Shown piece after piece: positions 22,801-31,941 of a stretch of DNA of 64,000 bases. The stretch covers positions 37,581,390 through 37,645,389 of the forward strand of contig CM039465.1 in NCBI GenBank assembly GCA_022414725.1. The letters are read 5' to 3'. The notes under the pieces were generated by a model that did no database searches, was not told the origin of the DNA, and saw nothing but the letters and a program-made list of their open reading frames with translations. The DNA is from Microglena sp. YARC (lineage: Eukaryota; Chlorophyta; Chlorophyceae; Chlamydomonadales; Chlamydomonadaceae). A program made the position numbers and the translations under genes. Every line of letters starts with the position of its first letter. Within the stretch, counting starts at the first letter, position 1.

Positions 22801-25800
22801 AAGTAGACCCGGCAACCCTAAAGGATCCTAAGGAAATATCATGTGGCTACGAACTGTGCGCGGTGAGTTGGTTTTAGTGCTCAGGGTTTTAGAGGGCACT
22901 AGGGCCCTTGGCACATAAAACTGTGCATAGTAATACCTAAATTTACTTTATTTACCAGTATTTGTCTTTGCAAACTTATGCAACCCGGGACGTTGACCAA
23001 TTGGAAGTGGACCCAGCAGCCCACATCAGTCACCCTGGCACTTTTGCAACAATAAGTTCACAGGTCAAAGAGAGATGTTAACAAAGCACACCTGAGTCTC
23101 CCTCAACAACAACAGCACACCTCAGCAGCAAATCACACCTGAATCGCCCTCAACAACAACAGAACACACCTGAGTCACTTAAGGATCCTAAGGGAATATC
23201 ATCTGGCTACAAACAGTGCGCGGTGAGTAGGGATCGCCAGTATGATCTCATGTGATATCATGTCATCATACCATATCATATGATTCCTGCAGTCTGACTA
23301 GGCTAAAGTTAACATTTATAAACAATATCATTTGATGCAATTTGTATGATATCATATGATATTATACTCGCCTTTGGTCTACATATGATATGCCGGTCCC
23401 TAGCAGTGAATGTGAGAGCTCCAGGGGCCTGAGCCCTCGGCACATCGGACCATGCATAGTAATACCCATGTTCAGATTGTTTATTTGTCTTTGCAAACTT
23501 ATACAACACAGAATGGTGACCAATAGGAAGTGGACCCAGCAACACTTTAAGATCCTAAGGCAATCTCTTGTGGCTGGGAACGGTGCGCAGTGGGTGTGAG
23601 AGCTCCAGGGGCCTGAGCCCTTGGCGCATCGGACCATGCATAGTAGTACCCATGTTTATTTTGTGTATTCGTCTTTGCGAATTTATATAACACGGAATGG
23701 TGACCAATGGGAAGAAGACCCAGCAACACTAAAGGATCCTAAGGGAACATGATGCGGCTACAAACAGTGTGCGGTGTGTGTGAGTGAGTGTGAGAGCACC
23801 AGAGCCCTTCAAACACTCTTTTATCTTCCATCTAATCTGATCTTCCATCCGATGCTCATCAATCCGACCTTTCATTTGACCAATCGTCGCCATCCTCTTT
23901 CATTTGACCAATTGCGCCATCCTCTTTCATTTGACCTATCATCACCATCCCCTTATGTTTGACATATCATCACCATCCTCTTTCATCATTTGATATTATC
24001 ACCATCCTCTTTCATTTGTCCTATCATCACCATCCCCTTATGTTTGACATATCATCACCATCCTCTTTCATCATTTGATATTATCACCATCATCTTTCAT
24101 TTTACCTATAAATCGCCATCATCTTTCATCATTTGACATTATCACCATCCTCTTTCATTTGTCCTATCATCACCATCCTCTTTTGTTTGACCTATCATCA
24201 CCATCCTCTTTCATCTTCTGACCTATCATCACCATCCTCTATTGTTTGACCTATCATCGCCATCCTCTATCGTTTGTCATGCAGTGCCTGAAAGAGCTGC
24301 TTGAGCTGTGGATTGTCTTGCTGAAGACGCACGGCGGGAAGAGAGCACATTCCGATCTGTTCGCAGGATATGTGGTGGAACTGAATAGCAAGACGGTGAG
24401 TTTTTCACTGAGCCCCCCCTTCTGGGGGGCGGGAGCCCCCAGGGTTACCCATTTTTCCGTTTTACCGACCGACCGACCGTCTGACCAAGACGAAGCCTGA
24501 CACGTCAGCCAACGGTCTCATATCTAACTCGCTTCCGTTGCAACCTGTCGCTCCGTCGCAAACACTCTCCGCCAATTTTGTGCATCGCTTGCGACGCTGC
24601 ATAAAACCTGTTAAATGGGGGTGGAGCCGTGGATTGTCTTGCTGAAGACGCATGGTGGCAAGAGAGCACGTTCCGATCTGTTCTTAGGATATGTGGTGGA
24701 ACTGAATAGCAAGGCAGTGAGTTGTTTAGTGTAAGTAGAGCTGTGGATTATGTTGCTGAAGATGCACGGTGGGAAGAGAGCACATTCCGATCTGTTCTCA
24801 GGATATGTGGTGGAACTGAATAGCTAGACGGTGAGATTTTTAGTGGGATTGGAGCTGTGTATTGGCTTGCTGGAGACACATTGTGGGAAGAGATCACATT
24901 CCGATATGTTCTCAGGATAGTTGGTGGAAGTGAATAGCAAGACGGTGAGTTGTTTAGAGGGGGTGGAGCATTAACAGGGAACAGCGCTATATATAAATAA
25001 ATAGTACGCCTTATTATGAGGCGTGAGGTTGCTATGGGCCTTTCTAGGGTTTTAATGTTTCCAAGGCTGTAGGGGTGCAGAGTCATGGGGTATGTGATTG
25101 CAGGTTACAAGGAACACAGCTGCTAAGCACCCGCCCACCCGATGGCTAGAGCCAACCCTGTTCCACTCCACTGTTTTTCATTTCATTTCAGAAAGTGGGT
25201 TGCCTGGTAGCTTCCTGGGTCTAGGCCTTCTCCAGGGCCAGAGTCCTGGTAGCTTTAGTAAGGCCGTCCCGGGGTGTTCGGGGGCCAGAGCACCTTGGGA
25301 GCTGGGGGGGTTGGGGGTCACAGGTAGCGAACATTTCAGCCAAAACGGGGTCTCAGGTAGTGATCGGAATAAATCCACTCAAGTCCTGAACACATGAACA
25401 AACCCTAAACCCTAAACTCCTGTGCTGCAGCCTGTTGGCATGATGGTGCGGAACATGGGTTAAGATTTTTGTTTTAACCGTAAACCCTAAACCCTAAACT
25501 CCTGTGCTGCAGTCTGTTGGCATGATGGTGCGGAACATGGGTTTAGGTACTTGTTTTGAACCCTAATTCCTTAACCCTAAACCCTAAACCCTGAAATCCT
25601 GTGCTGCAGTCTGTTGGCATGATGGTTCGGAACATGAGCACTGCTGCCAAGAACCTGAATGCCGGTGATGGAGGTTTCTCACGCTTCTCTGTAGTCCGCG
25701 GAATGATCGCCATGAAATACGGAGATGACCAGCCCCTAAGCCGGCCCCTCATCGTGGAAGCAGAAAAGTCGTTGGGTAGCTGGATGGCCTCCACACGAGA

Positions 25801-28800
25801 CAAGGCCCTGAACGACCTCCTGCAAGGCTATGTCTCCGCTCCCATGCCATCAAACACCTCTGGTCTGGTGGCACACAATCATAAGAGTGGCATGAACAAA
25901 CTGGTCCACGACATTCCCGCGGACGGCCCCTATGTGTCGTTGCTCTTCAACCTAGGCCCTGAGGCACGAGAGTATCTGCAGGAGATGGAGGCAAAGGCAG
26001 AGAGCGATGCAACTGCTTTGGAGGTCATGGCTATTGCTAGGCAAACAGAGGCTGATGCACTCGCTGTGGCTGCTGCCTTTGCTGCTGCCACTGGGGGGGA
26101 CCTCCTCCCCGATGACGAGAGCCTTGCCACTGACAGTGCAACATCCAATGTGTTGACCACAAATGAAAGCAGAGTTCACTTCGATGGCCCTGAGCAGCAT
26201 GTGCTAGGCGACCTGTCCCCATCCCCCTTCACAGGAACACTGGCGGCCAATGCCAGCAATGCCACCAATGCTGGTAAAATGATGATGATGATTGCTGGCA
26301 ATGATGATGATTGCCCAGCGCGCTCGATGAAGGGTCTGCAGCTCTCACGCAGTAAGAGCAAACTCCTGTCAGCTGACGTCATCCCTCCAAGTTTTGAACC
26401 AGGGAATTCAGGAGTTTTTAGTTTGGTAGGTTTTGTTTTGTTTACTTGTGACAGGCTGTGAGTGGTTGTGAAAGGTATTTCACTCCAGGAGGTGGGTCTC
26501 CCTACACAAACCAACGACACCGAGGATTCAGTTTGAATGGCGTTGCCACTCCTACAAAAGAGTAGGCGCACATGGTAGGCACCGTCCGGTCTAAACAAAA
26601 CCTTCCTGGCGTAGGGTCTAGAAATTAAATTGCGTGGTGCCCCCCTGGCCATATTTTGTCCAAGTGTCATGCAAACTGAGACCTACGCCCTCACATTTTT
26701 AACCAGCACCCACACCTCCCGATCCTGCACCCAAAACCCACACATCTCAATCCTACACCCACACAATTATCATTACAGGTGTGCAGGAATATCAGTCGCC
26801 ACGCAAGCTTAAGTCGGCCCGAGTCCGTCACGACGAAGCGGAGTCCGGTCCCGCCCCTTGTCCTACCCAGGGCACCAAGTGGGGACGATTCGGAGGGGAT
26901 GAGCCCTCGAAATGAGGGGTCCCCTCGAAACCGGCAGTGCGAAGGCTTGGGGGCTAGGTAAGGTCTGGAGCTGTACATGTCATTTTGAAAACATGATGTT
27001 TTAGGATTTGGTGAGATGTAGTGCTGCGCATTTTACTTTGAAAACTTTATGTTATAGGGCGTGGTGAGATCTGGTTTTGCGCATTGTATTACCAGCCCCC
27101 AGCGAGGGCTCAACCTCGATACTTAAACTTGAACGTGGTTACATAGCTTCAGCCAGCAATTTGGCTGCTCGCCGTCTTTGGCAGTGAAAACATTATTACC
27201 AACCTCAATACAACACCCATACTACTGTCAGAGGGGCTGATACCCAAGGGTCTGGCGTCAACCTGGGCCTTTGTCCCATGCCAATTGACCGAGGCCTTCG
27301 TCCCACGTCACCTGCGCATGAACCTAGGCCGGTCATCTCTGGTTTTGAAAACATGATGTTATTGGTGGGGACGGACATATCATATGCTGTTGACCAAAGG
27401 CGAGTATGATATCATATGGTATCATACAAATTTGGCCTAGCTAGACACTTTGGCCTAGCTAGCACCCGTTTTCGCATGATATCACATGATATCGTACTCC
27501 CGTCCTTTAGCCGTCTGTCGTCTCGTAGTTTTAGGGCAAGGTGAGATCTGATGTTGTGCATAGTTGCGGAACATACACTCCTTAGTAAAAAAAAAACTGA
27601 ACTTCCAAGATATGTCACAATGACACTTCTAAGGACGTGGGGTTAAGGGAACTGGCTCGTAAACACTCCTTAGTATTAAGACTGGCACTCAGCATTACTC
27701 TTCCTACTTCCATGGTGGTACTTGAACTTGAACTTGGTTGCATAGCTTCAGCCAGCAATTTGGCTGCTCGCCGTCTTCGGCAGTACTAATAAATTTACCA
27801 GAAGAAAAAGTGAACGCGAACAAATCATTTTTCATTGTCTCATTCTATGGTGGTACCCAGGCCTCCCAAGTAGGGAATGGCAATATGGTATCATGGCATC
27901 ATATGATATCATGTGATGCCGTCAGTCGAAATAGGCTAATGTTACCATTCATGTACAATATCATATGATGCAATTTGTATGATGATATCATACTCGCCTT
28001 TGGTCAACATCATATGATATGCCGTTCCCTACGCATTTGTGATTCATCTTCTTCAATACTCCTGTGGCCGAACAAGGCCCCCTAAATGGTTTGGCACCAT
28101 ACGGTATGGGGGTACCCGGGTCTCCCAAGTGGATGACCCAAGAGCCTTTAGTGAAAGCTTCTGGCTTGGTCAGTGGAGTGATAGATGCAAAACAAAGAGC
28201 ACATGTATATATATATATATATGTGTGTATATATATATATATATACATACATACAATATATACATACATACATACATACGTACATTCAAGTAGAAAGTTG
28301 CAGGCAAGATCAGGCAGTGCAACAAGCAGAATGCACAAAGCAGGTATGCGCCCAAGGTGCTCGTATAAATGGGGCCTGGTTGTGTTGTCTGCAGGTGTAG
28401 GGTATTAGTTCACCAGCAGACAACAGCCGGAAAGATAATGCCCCATAGATACATACATACATGGACAGATAGACAGGCAGATAGACAGGCAGATAGATAG
28501 ATAGATAGATAGCCAGGCAGATAGGTAGGTAGATAGATAGATAGATAGATTAACACATAGACGGATATATGGAGAGAGATGTAGATAGACACATAGATGG
28601 ATATATAGATAGGTAGATAGATATAAAGATAGATAGATAGACACATAGATGGATATACAGATAAGTAGATAGATAAATATAGATATAGATAGATAGATAG
28701 ATAGATAGATACTCATCGGGACTGACACTCCGCATTGCTCCACCTAGGTCCTATAAGCTCCTTGGGTCCAAGAGCACAATGAGGACTCGCGTGCGACGGC

Positions 28801-29410
28801 GGAGCCTGTGCCTCAACATAGACGGGACGGAGTCCGATGGGACTTCAAGCTACCCAAGCTCATGCCCGTCCCAATTCTCAGTGCCATCACCACTAAGAAA
28901 TGTGGGTACTAGAGGCACAACCTCAACTAACCTTAGTAGTCGTCGTCGATGCTGACGTTGGCTTTATGGGTGGAGACTGAAGTGCTTCTGAAATAGCTTT
29001 TCAGCTATTCTAGCCACCTACCTACCCACTTTTGCAACTAGCCAACTACCTACCCATGCACCCACCTAGCCACCTACCAACCTGTCTGTCTATCTACCTA
29101 CCTACCTGCCAACCTACCTACCTACCCATGCACCTACCTACCTACCTACCTACCTATCTTCATACCTACCTACTTGTGTATCTACCTACCTACCCACCTA
29201 CCTACCCGTCTATCTACCTACCCACCTACCTACCTTTCTATCTACCTACCCACCTATCTACCTACCTACATACATACGTGTCTATCTATCTACCTACCAA
29301 CCTACCTACCAACCTTCCTATCTACCTGCCTGCCTACCCACCTACCCGTCTACCTACCTACTCTCCTATCCACCTACATACATACATACATACATACATA
29401 CATACATACA

Positions 29411-29441
<31 letters not shown>

Positions 29442-30546
29442 TCACCCACCCACCTATATACCCACCATCCTACCTACCTATCTACCCACCTACCTACCTA
29501 CCTACCTACCCACTTACCTACCCAGCTACCTACCTACCGACCTGTCTACCCACCTACGCAGCAACCCCACCAAATGCAACACCACACAGCACAACACAAC
29601 AGAAGAAAACATAACACAACTCAACACAAGACAACACAACTTATCATAACACAACACAATTCCTGACAATATCAGCACCGCTGAGCAATGTAGCTACTAG
29701 AGGCACACCCAGCCACCCACCTACCCACCCACGCAGCAACCCCAACCAACGCAACACCACACAGCACAACACAAAACAACATCAATACCCACACCCACAC
29801 TAACGTTCCATCTCACCACACCACACATCACCACACATCACCACACATCACCACACCACACCTCACCACACATCACCACACCACACCACAACTCACCACA
29901 CCCCACCTCACCACACCCCACCTCACCACATCACACCACACTCCAGGCGGTGCACAGTGAGTCCAGCCGACTGGGGTTGATGCCCAACAGCCCTTCCACA
30001 CCTCACCACACCACACCTCACACCACATCACCACATCACACCACACTCCAGGCGGTGCACAGTGAGTCCAGCCGACTGAGGTTGATACCCAACAGCCCTT
30101 CCACACAGGATAGACAATATTCTCTAGAGACAGGCCCAAAGAAGGAGAAAAGCGTTGGGCTTAGCTGCCGGGGTTCGTCCGACCTGGCCCCCACCTCCCC
30201 CAACCTCTCCTACCCGCCCTCCCTCAGCCGCTCCTCCCCGCCCACACCCCTCCTGTCACCCCGCTCCCCACACTCGCCCCCGTCCCCCTCCAACACACAG
30301 CACCTCGCGCCCCTCGCACGCCCATCAAATATATTCACAAGGATGGGCACCGCATCTGTGGGCAGAAGGGCAGGTACAGCAGCTGAGGGGAAAAGACTCG
30401 GCACTGCAACCGAGGGCAGGAGGGTCGGTACGGCACTAGAGGCCAGTAGGGGATTGCAGAAGCAAGAAAGCGCCGTAGAGGTTGGGGGCAGTGTTGTGAG
30501 GAGTGGCTTCAAGATTGCTGCTAATTTGAGGCTCCCGGCTATTTAG
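16056..30546 (+). CDS. multi-exon EF-hand protein with algal WID/NQH-type N-terminal region
   Basis: Ten-exon model: 16056-16575, 17320-17684, 20345-20476, 21513-22057, 22766-22862, 24285-24395, 25610-26425, 26779-26957, 28748-28901 and 30052-30546. The total is 3414 nt (1138 codons with the stop) and all junction phases agree. Parts in order are a Gly/Ser/Ile-rich lead and a segment KPPW..ARFFDMVP..YIGAPDHYLVYAW. Next come WIDWVAVNQH and LSRAWCLYEMW, where related algal/protist proteins have SHAW, WIDxFxxNQH and RAWCLWE. Then follow two EF-hands, a short helical NGDIKAAAEQL segment reminiscent of UBA helices, a 272-residue exon rich in Ala/Glu helix, and a Ser/Pro/Arg-rich C-terminus. Likely Ca2+-responsive and cytosolic; molecular function unknown. 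Oddities are an in-frame TGA at 21987 and introns full of splice-junction copies. The first exon may not be the true start; the first ATG is at 16215. Confidence 0.6.
16915..17195 (+). repeat. acceptor-side tandem copies including a partial copy of EF-hand gene exon 2
   Basis: Two units of cccttacatAkgataagt..taacaacatac (about 16915 and 17005) precede a partial exon copy at 17102-17195. That copy has the same CTTACAG acceptor, then LTPAELENKLKNTYLWIDW and VAVSQHMNN, and then runs into intron-like sequence without a donor. The real exon 2, at 17320, encodes LTALERADKLKNTYIWIDW. Confidence 0.8.
17320..17684 (+). CDS. EF-hand gene, exon 2
   Basis: Acceptor CCCTTACAG; phase 1 in, phase 0 out at GAG|GTGAGA. 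It encodes KLKNTYIWIDWVAVNQH, a VVVFD strand, LLSRAWCLYEMWCFVYY and an NLSRTTS segment. These are the hallmark motifs of the protist/algal family; the pattern of alternating strands and helices is compatible with a TIR-like fold, though that is only inference. Confidence 0.75.
17685..18150 (+). repeat. 95-bp tandem copies of the exon-2 tail plus 5' splice site
   Basis: The exon-2 end (GCGAGTGAG|GTGAGAAG at about 17676) recurs at about 17772, 17867, 17962, 18057 and, diverged, 18140. Each unit carries an aagcacatgtcacgctga block resembling the last 40 coding bases, then GAG|GTGAG and about 50 bases of intron. All copies keep a GT donor. Confidence 0.9.
18314..18491 (+). mobile_element. hAT-type MITE, copy B, with perfect 8-bp target duplication
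   Basis: A 178-bp element with ends tagggaaaggcaata and atatgccaatcccta, flanked on both sides by CATAAATA (18306-18313 and 18492-18499). An 8-bp duplication and YAGGG ends are typical of the hAT superfamily. The interior is palindromic ATATCATATGATATCAT. No coding capacity, so it is non-autonomous. Confidence 0.85.
18780..20343 (+). repeat. 1.5-kb almost G-free CCCACCCCATCCTACTCTA minisatellite
   Basis: Tandem units built from ccaccccatcctactccacccctcccacccc, with only a handful of G in over 1.5 kb. The array ends exactly at CCCCATTAG, the acceptor of EF-hand gene exon 3, so it doubles as an enormous acceptor-side tract. The opposite strand is G-rich and could form quadruplexes. Confidence 0.9.
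20345..20476 (+). CDS. EF-hand gene, exon 3
   Basis: 132 nt, phase 0 in and out, donor ATCAAG|GTGGGG. It encodes KGTVGMKRFHKLLGASL and MEDMGLYCNFLIK. No known motif; the phase fit and a downstream tail copy support it as an exon. Confidence 0.5.
20500..20775 (+). repeat. ATATCGTATC array and copy of the exon-3 tail
   Basis: An array of tcatatcgtata-type units (20515-20728) is followed at about 20732-20768 by agaagacttgggccctttctgc..ctcgtccag|gtgggggtcct. This is a diverged copy of the exon-3 end with its donor context. Confidence 0.8.
20915..21125 (+). repeat. dispersed repeat with gacgcgtcgcac motif
   Basis: Contains cccggggggtttgg, three tandem ctgggttcgca units and caatttgggacgcgtcgcac. 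Relatives lie at about 30585-30780 and 55070-55290, so this is a mobile-like family. Confidence 0.6.
21225..21475 (+). repeat. AT-rich tandem duplication, about 130-bp period
   Basis: The tgcgtacatcgtatat and aagtgcaacaaacaaa blocks occur twice before the exon-4 acceptor (GTTTTCAG, 21512). This is another acceptor-side duplication. Confidence 0.65.
21513..22057 (+). CDS. EF-hand gene, exon 4 (EF-hand pair; in-frame TGA)
   Basis: Two EF-hand loops: DTDGSGSLDEDE (21615-21650, canonical at positions 1, 3, 5, 7, 9 and 12) and DADGEGGVDMGE (21717-21752). They are followed by a helical region. The frame meets TGA at 21987-21989, yet stays open afterwards with the coding-like segment CEECAWKLHNGDIKAAAEQL. 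It ends at donor CAACT|GTAAGG in exactly the phase (2) that exon 5 needs. Either the TGA truncates the protein here, or a tiny unrecognised intron removes it, or this allele is damaged. Confidence 0.7.
22060..22765 (+). repeat. 57-bp tctatcgtatgtagtctaga array, then acceptor-side triplication
   Basis: About six units of attctatcgtatgtagtctagagtctat occupy 22130-22480. Then three units of about 115 bp follow (about 22500-22765), each with acctaac..cgt..cttcct..cttttaca. The last one supplies the real TTTAACAG acceptor of exon 5. Confidence 0.8.
22766..22862 (+). CDS. EF-hand gene, exon 5
   Basis: 97 nt between CTTTAACAG and GCG|GTGAGT, phase 2 in and 0 out. It encodes YDALIWNGDQLEVDPATL and KDPKEISCGYELCA. 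No family recognised. Its reality is supported by phase fit and by four decayed copies downstream. Confidence 0.6.
22980..23780 (+). repeat. four decayed copies of EF-hand gene exon 5
   Basis: Copies of gaccaattggaagtggaccc and aaggatcctaag..tgcg|gtgag lie at about 22984-23020 (partial), 23179-23227, 23513-23592 and 23695-23776, each with a donor-like end. Intervening aaacttat..aacac and gagagctccaggggcctgag blocks are repeated too. A MITE has inserted exactly at the donor of the second copy. Confidence 0.85.
23228..23402 (+). mobile_element. hAT-type MITE, copy C
   Basis: Ends tagggatcgcc and atatgccggtcccta. The flanks gcggtgag and gcagtgaa agree at 6 of 8 positions, consistent with a decayed 8-bp target duplication. 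It sits in a copy of exon 5, so it is younger than that duplication. Confidence 0.75.
23820..24284 (+). repeat. pyrimidine-rich minisatellite before exon 6
   Basis: Some fifteen units of ccatcctctttcatttgacctatcatca-type (about 31 bp, some half-length) end in tcgtttgtcatgcag, the exon-6 acceptor. Confidence 0.85.
24285..24395 (+). CDS. EF-hand gene, exon 6
   Basis: 111 nt, phase 0 both sides, donor ACG|GTGAGT. It encodes CLKELLELWIVLLKTHGG and KRAHSDLFAGYVVELNSKT, a helix then a strand. Three tandem copies follow. Confidence 0.65.
24618..24950 (+). repeat. three tandem copies of EF-hand gene exon 6 tail plus donor
   Basis: Copies run at about 24621-24717, 24735-24833 and 24847-24944 (period about 113). 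Each starts at the gagctgtgg point inside exon 6 and ends some 15 bases past the donor (gtgagttgtttag). Copy 1 is still open; copies 2 and 3 carry TAG stops. Confidence 0.9.
25395..25609 (+). repeat. copies of the exon-7 start with interstitial CCCTAAA repeats
   Basis: The block ctcctgtgctgcag|yctgttggcatgatggtgcgg occurs at about 25420 and 25500 before the real exon start at 25610. Each is preceded by aaccctaaaccctaaa, a plant-type telomere-like repeat. The copies stop after about 30 coding bases. Confidence 0.85.
25610..26425 (+). CDS. EF-hand gene, exon 7
   Basis: 816 nt, 272 codons, acceptor GTGCTGCAG, donor AGTTTG|GTAGGT, phase 0 both sides. It encodes SVGMMVRNMSTAAKNLNAG, then an Ala/Glu-rich helical stretch (EYLQEMEAKAESDATALEVM, ALAVAAAFAAATGG), a Met run and a basic LSRSKSKLL. 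Good codon structure over its whole length; no named domain. Reading on past the donor gives only 11 codons before TGA. Confidence 0.7.
26461..26580. repeat. dispersed repeat related to 13.25-13.38 kb
   Basis: Shares caggaggtgggtctcc, gacaccgaggattcagttt and gaatggcgtt with 13290-13360, same orientation. The frame readable at 13 kb (- strand) is interrupted here. Confidence 0.7.
26779..26957 (+). CDS. EF-hand gene, exon 8
   Basis: Acceptor TCATTACAG, donor GCTAG|GTAAGG, phase 0 in and 2 out. It encodes VCRNISRHASLSRPESV and APSGDDSEGMSPRNEG, a Ser/Pro/Arg-rich tail. If unspliced the frame would stop at the TAA within the donor, so a terminal exon is the alternative reading. Confidence 0.55.
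26958..27075 (+). repeat. donor-side copies after exon 8
   Basis: The ggtaaggtctgg..tttgaaaacatgatgtt block recurs as ggtgagatgtagtg..ttgaaaactttatgtt and ggtgagatctgg (period about 70). Further echoes lie at about 27335 and 27540. Confidence 0.65.
27110..27800 (+). repeat. dispersed GCTGCTCGCCGTCTTTGGCAG repeat, two copies
   Basis: At about 27113-27200 and 27718-27800: acttgaacttggttgca, then cttcagccagcaatttggctgctcgccg, then ggcagt and attacca. Related copies lie at about 41030-41110 (- orientation) and 59262-59300. It may be the 3' end of a retroelement family. Confidence 0.6.
27366..27520. mobile_element. decayed hAT-type MITE, copy D
   Basis: Contains the gaccaaaggcgagtatgatatcat arm and a second gatatcgtactc arm in the opposite sense. 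The two halves look like the same end, so it may be rearranged. Confidence 0.5.
27871..28031 (+). mobile_element. hAT-type MITE, copy E
   Basis: 161 bp, ends tagggaatggcaatat and atatgccgttcccta. The target duplication is not recognisable. A related empty-looking flank (ggtacccgggtctcccaag) occurs just downstream at about 28108-28127. Confidence 0.75.
28200..28720 (+). repeat. (TA)n, (TACA)n and (GATA)n microsatellites
   Basis: A tatata/tacatac run at 28205-28280 and a gata/caga array at 28445-28715. The tyrosine/serine-rich frames on both strands are microsatellite translations. Confidence 0.9.
28748..28901 (+). CDS. EF-hand gene, exon 9 (inferred)
   Basis: Placed after CTCCACCTAG and before AAT|GTGGGT. 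Phase 2 in and 0 out match exons 8 and 10. It encodes SYKLLGSKSTMRTRVRRRSL and a Ser/Pro-rich FSVPSPLRN. A diverged tail copy with its donor (gagcaat|gtagctactagaggcac) lies at about 29665-29705, the pattern seen at other real exons here. Confidence 0.45.
29000..29570 (+). repeat. (CTAC)n / (CATA)n microsatellite
   Basis: About 550 bases of ctacctac, cctatctacc and a pure cata stretch (29370-29440). YLPTYLPT-type frames are artefacts. Confidence 0.9.
29660..30051 (+). repeat. exon-9 tail copy, CACAC-rich array and exon-10 start copy
   Basis: After the exon-9 tail copy comes a caccacaccacatcacc array (29815-29940). Then at 29940-30000 there is a first copy of ctccag|gcggtgcacagtgag..cagcccttccacac, which runs back into the array instead of continuing as coding sequence. 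Confidence 0.8.
30052..30546 (+). CDS. EF-hand gene, exon 10 (terminal)
   Basis: Acceptor CACTCCAG, phase 0, stop TAG at 30544-30546. It encodes AVHSESSRLRLIPNSPST, a Pro/Ser-rich block (NLSYPPSLSRSSPPTP), then five imperfect GTA/GTASVGRRA-type repeats (GTASVGRRAGTAAEGKR) and a final FKIAANLRLPAI. The internal GT-A-rich repeat suggests a disordered tail. Confidence 0.55.
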   Translation, partial: AVHSESSRLRLIPNSPSTQDRQYSLETGPKKEKSVGLSCRGSSDLAPTSPNLSYPPSLSRSSPPTPLLSPRSPHSPPSPSNTQHLAPLARPSNIFTRMGTASVGRRAGTAAEGKRLGTATEGRRVGTALEASRGLQKQESAVEVGGSVVRSGFKIAANLRLPAI

Positions 30547-31432
30547 TGGATCCTTTGTCTTGGGCACTGTTCCTTTCCTTCGACAACATGTCGCCATTCC
30601 GTTGCCATCCTGTTGCTGCATGACAACGCATAGGTCTGGCTAATCTAGTCAGATTGGCCACCTGACCCCCCGGGCTCCATGCTTCGCACTCCACACGGAT
30701 CCCCTAGGGTTTGGGGGGCATGGGGTCGCACCGAGTCACTCAATTTGCGACGCGTCGCACACAAAAAGCAGTGGGTACTGAAGTCTCTCACTCGAGCTCA
30801 AGACGGTAAGGCACGTCGTATGCACCGTTTATTTTTTGGGGCGTAGGGTGCAGGGTACTACATTTTGTCAAATTGGTCAGCGTTTAAAGCGCACAAACCT
30901 CAAATTGGTCAGCGCTTTGTAGCGCACAAAGCGCAAAAACTGCGCACTGCGCCCACAGGGGGTTGAAAAACTGTGCTGAAAAACTCTTTGAATCCCACTG
31001 CCATTTAATTTGCATTTCCTAAAGCAGGAGAGGACCATTCAGATGTACTGAATCAGTACTGCTTGCTACTCAAACGCTTGATTTATTGATTTATTGAAGA
31101 TATGCACACTACGTCAGTGGCTTATTGCCACATTTGGTCACAATATGATGGACATAATATTAACACTTGGTGGATGCATGATGGATGCATGATGATGGGG
31201 GATCACCCCTCATGAAGCATAGTATGTTGGTGGCTTAGTGCCGCATTTGGACACAATATGATGGACATCATACTAACACTTGCTGGATGCATGATGATGG
31301 GGGATCACCCCTCATGCAGCACAGTATGTTGGTGGCTTATTGCCACATTTGGACACAATATGATGGACACATGATCATGGGCCTTACAGGCACAACAAGC
31401 GAGGTCTTGCTTATACCATTGACTGTATGTTG

Positions 31433-31580
31433 TTACAGTCCAGGGGTAGGCCAGATAGGCTCAAGGGACTTGCCCAACCGTGACAGGAGGGGCAAGTCGA
31501 AATCAAAAAAACGCTGATGAACTGAACCCCAAACAACCGACGGGGGCCCTGAGTCTGTGCTACAGTAATAATTAAATTTT
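31433..31580 (-). mobile_element. candidate tRNA-derived SINE
   Basis: Read on the - strand it starts with a TGTAGCACAGACTCAGGG box-A-like stretch. About 40 bases on it has a GGGGTTCAGTTCATC box-B-like stretch, then GGGCAAGTCCCTTGAGCC and a CCCTGGACTGTAACA end. Further copies lie at 32163-32320, 46748-46905, 41735-41885 (diverged) and partly 43805-43865. Confidence 0.45.
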
Positions 31581-31754
31581 GCAATTATAATCTAATAAGG
31601 CTGGGTCTTTCTGATACAACACTTCAGGTGAACTCTTAAATTTGTGTGCTGGAGAATCGATGAAGCAAAATGGAAAACTAAAATGCTAAATGATTCATTG
31701 GTAGGATTTGCAGTTGGATTCTGCCAGCTTCAAGATGCACTCATAGATATATTT

Positions 31755-31941
31755 TTTTTACAAGCAGCAACTTCTAGGTATCTCCCTGGGCCAGCAACTG
31801 GGCTAAGACCCAAGATTTCATCACTGCTGGAGAGCTGATTCTGTCAGCTTCAAGATGCACTACGTTGCTATATGTTAGGCTGGGTACCAAGCCAGGGGAG
31901 CGTCCTAGAAGCTGCTGCTAGGAGTTGAAAAGAAAAGCTAT
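31755..31941. mobile_element. foldback element, TTCTAGGCAGCT family
   Basis: Inverted ends agcagcaacttctaggta and cgtcctagaagctgctgct around gctgattctgtcagcttc. Confidence 0.6.

Noticed and set aside
29032..29649. YLPTYLPT-type frames and the YIYLSIYLS frames at 28405-28743
   Set aside because: Microsatellite translations (CTAC and GATA units), not proteins.
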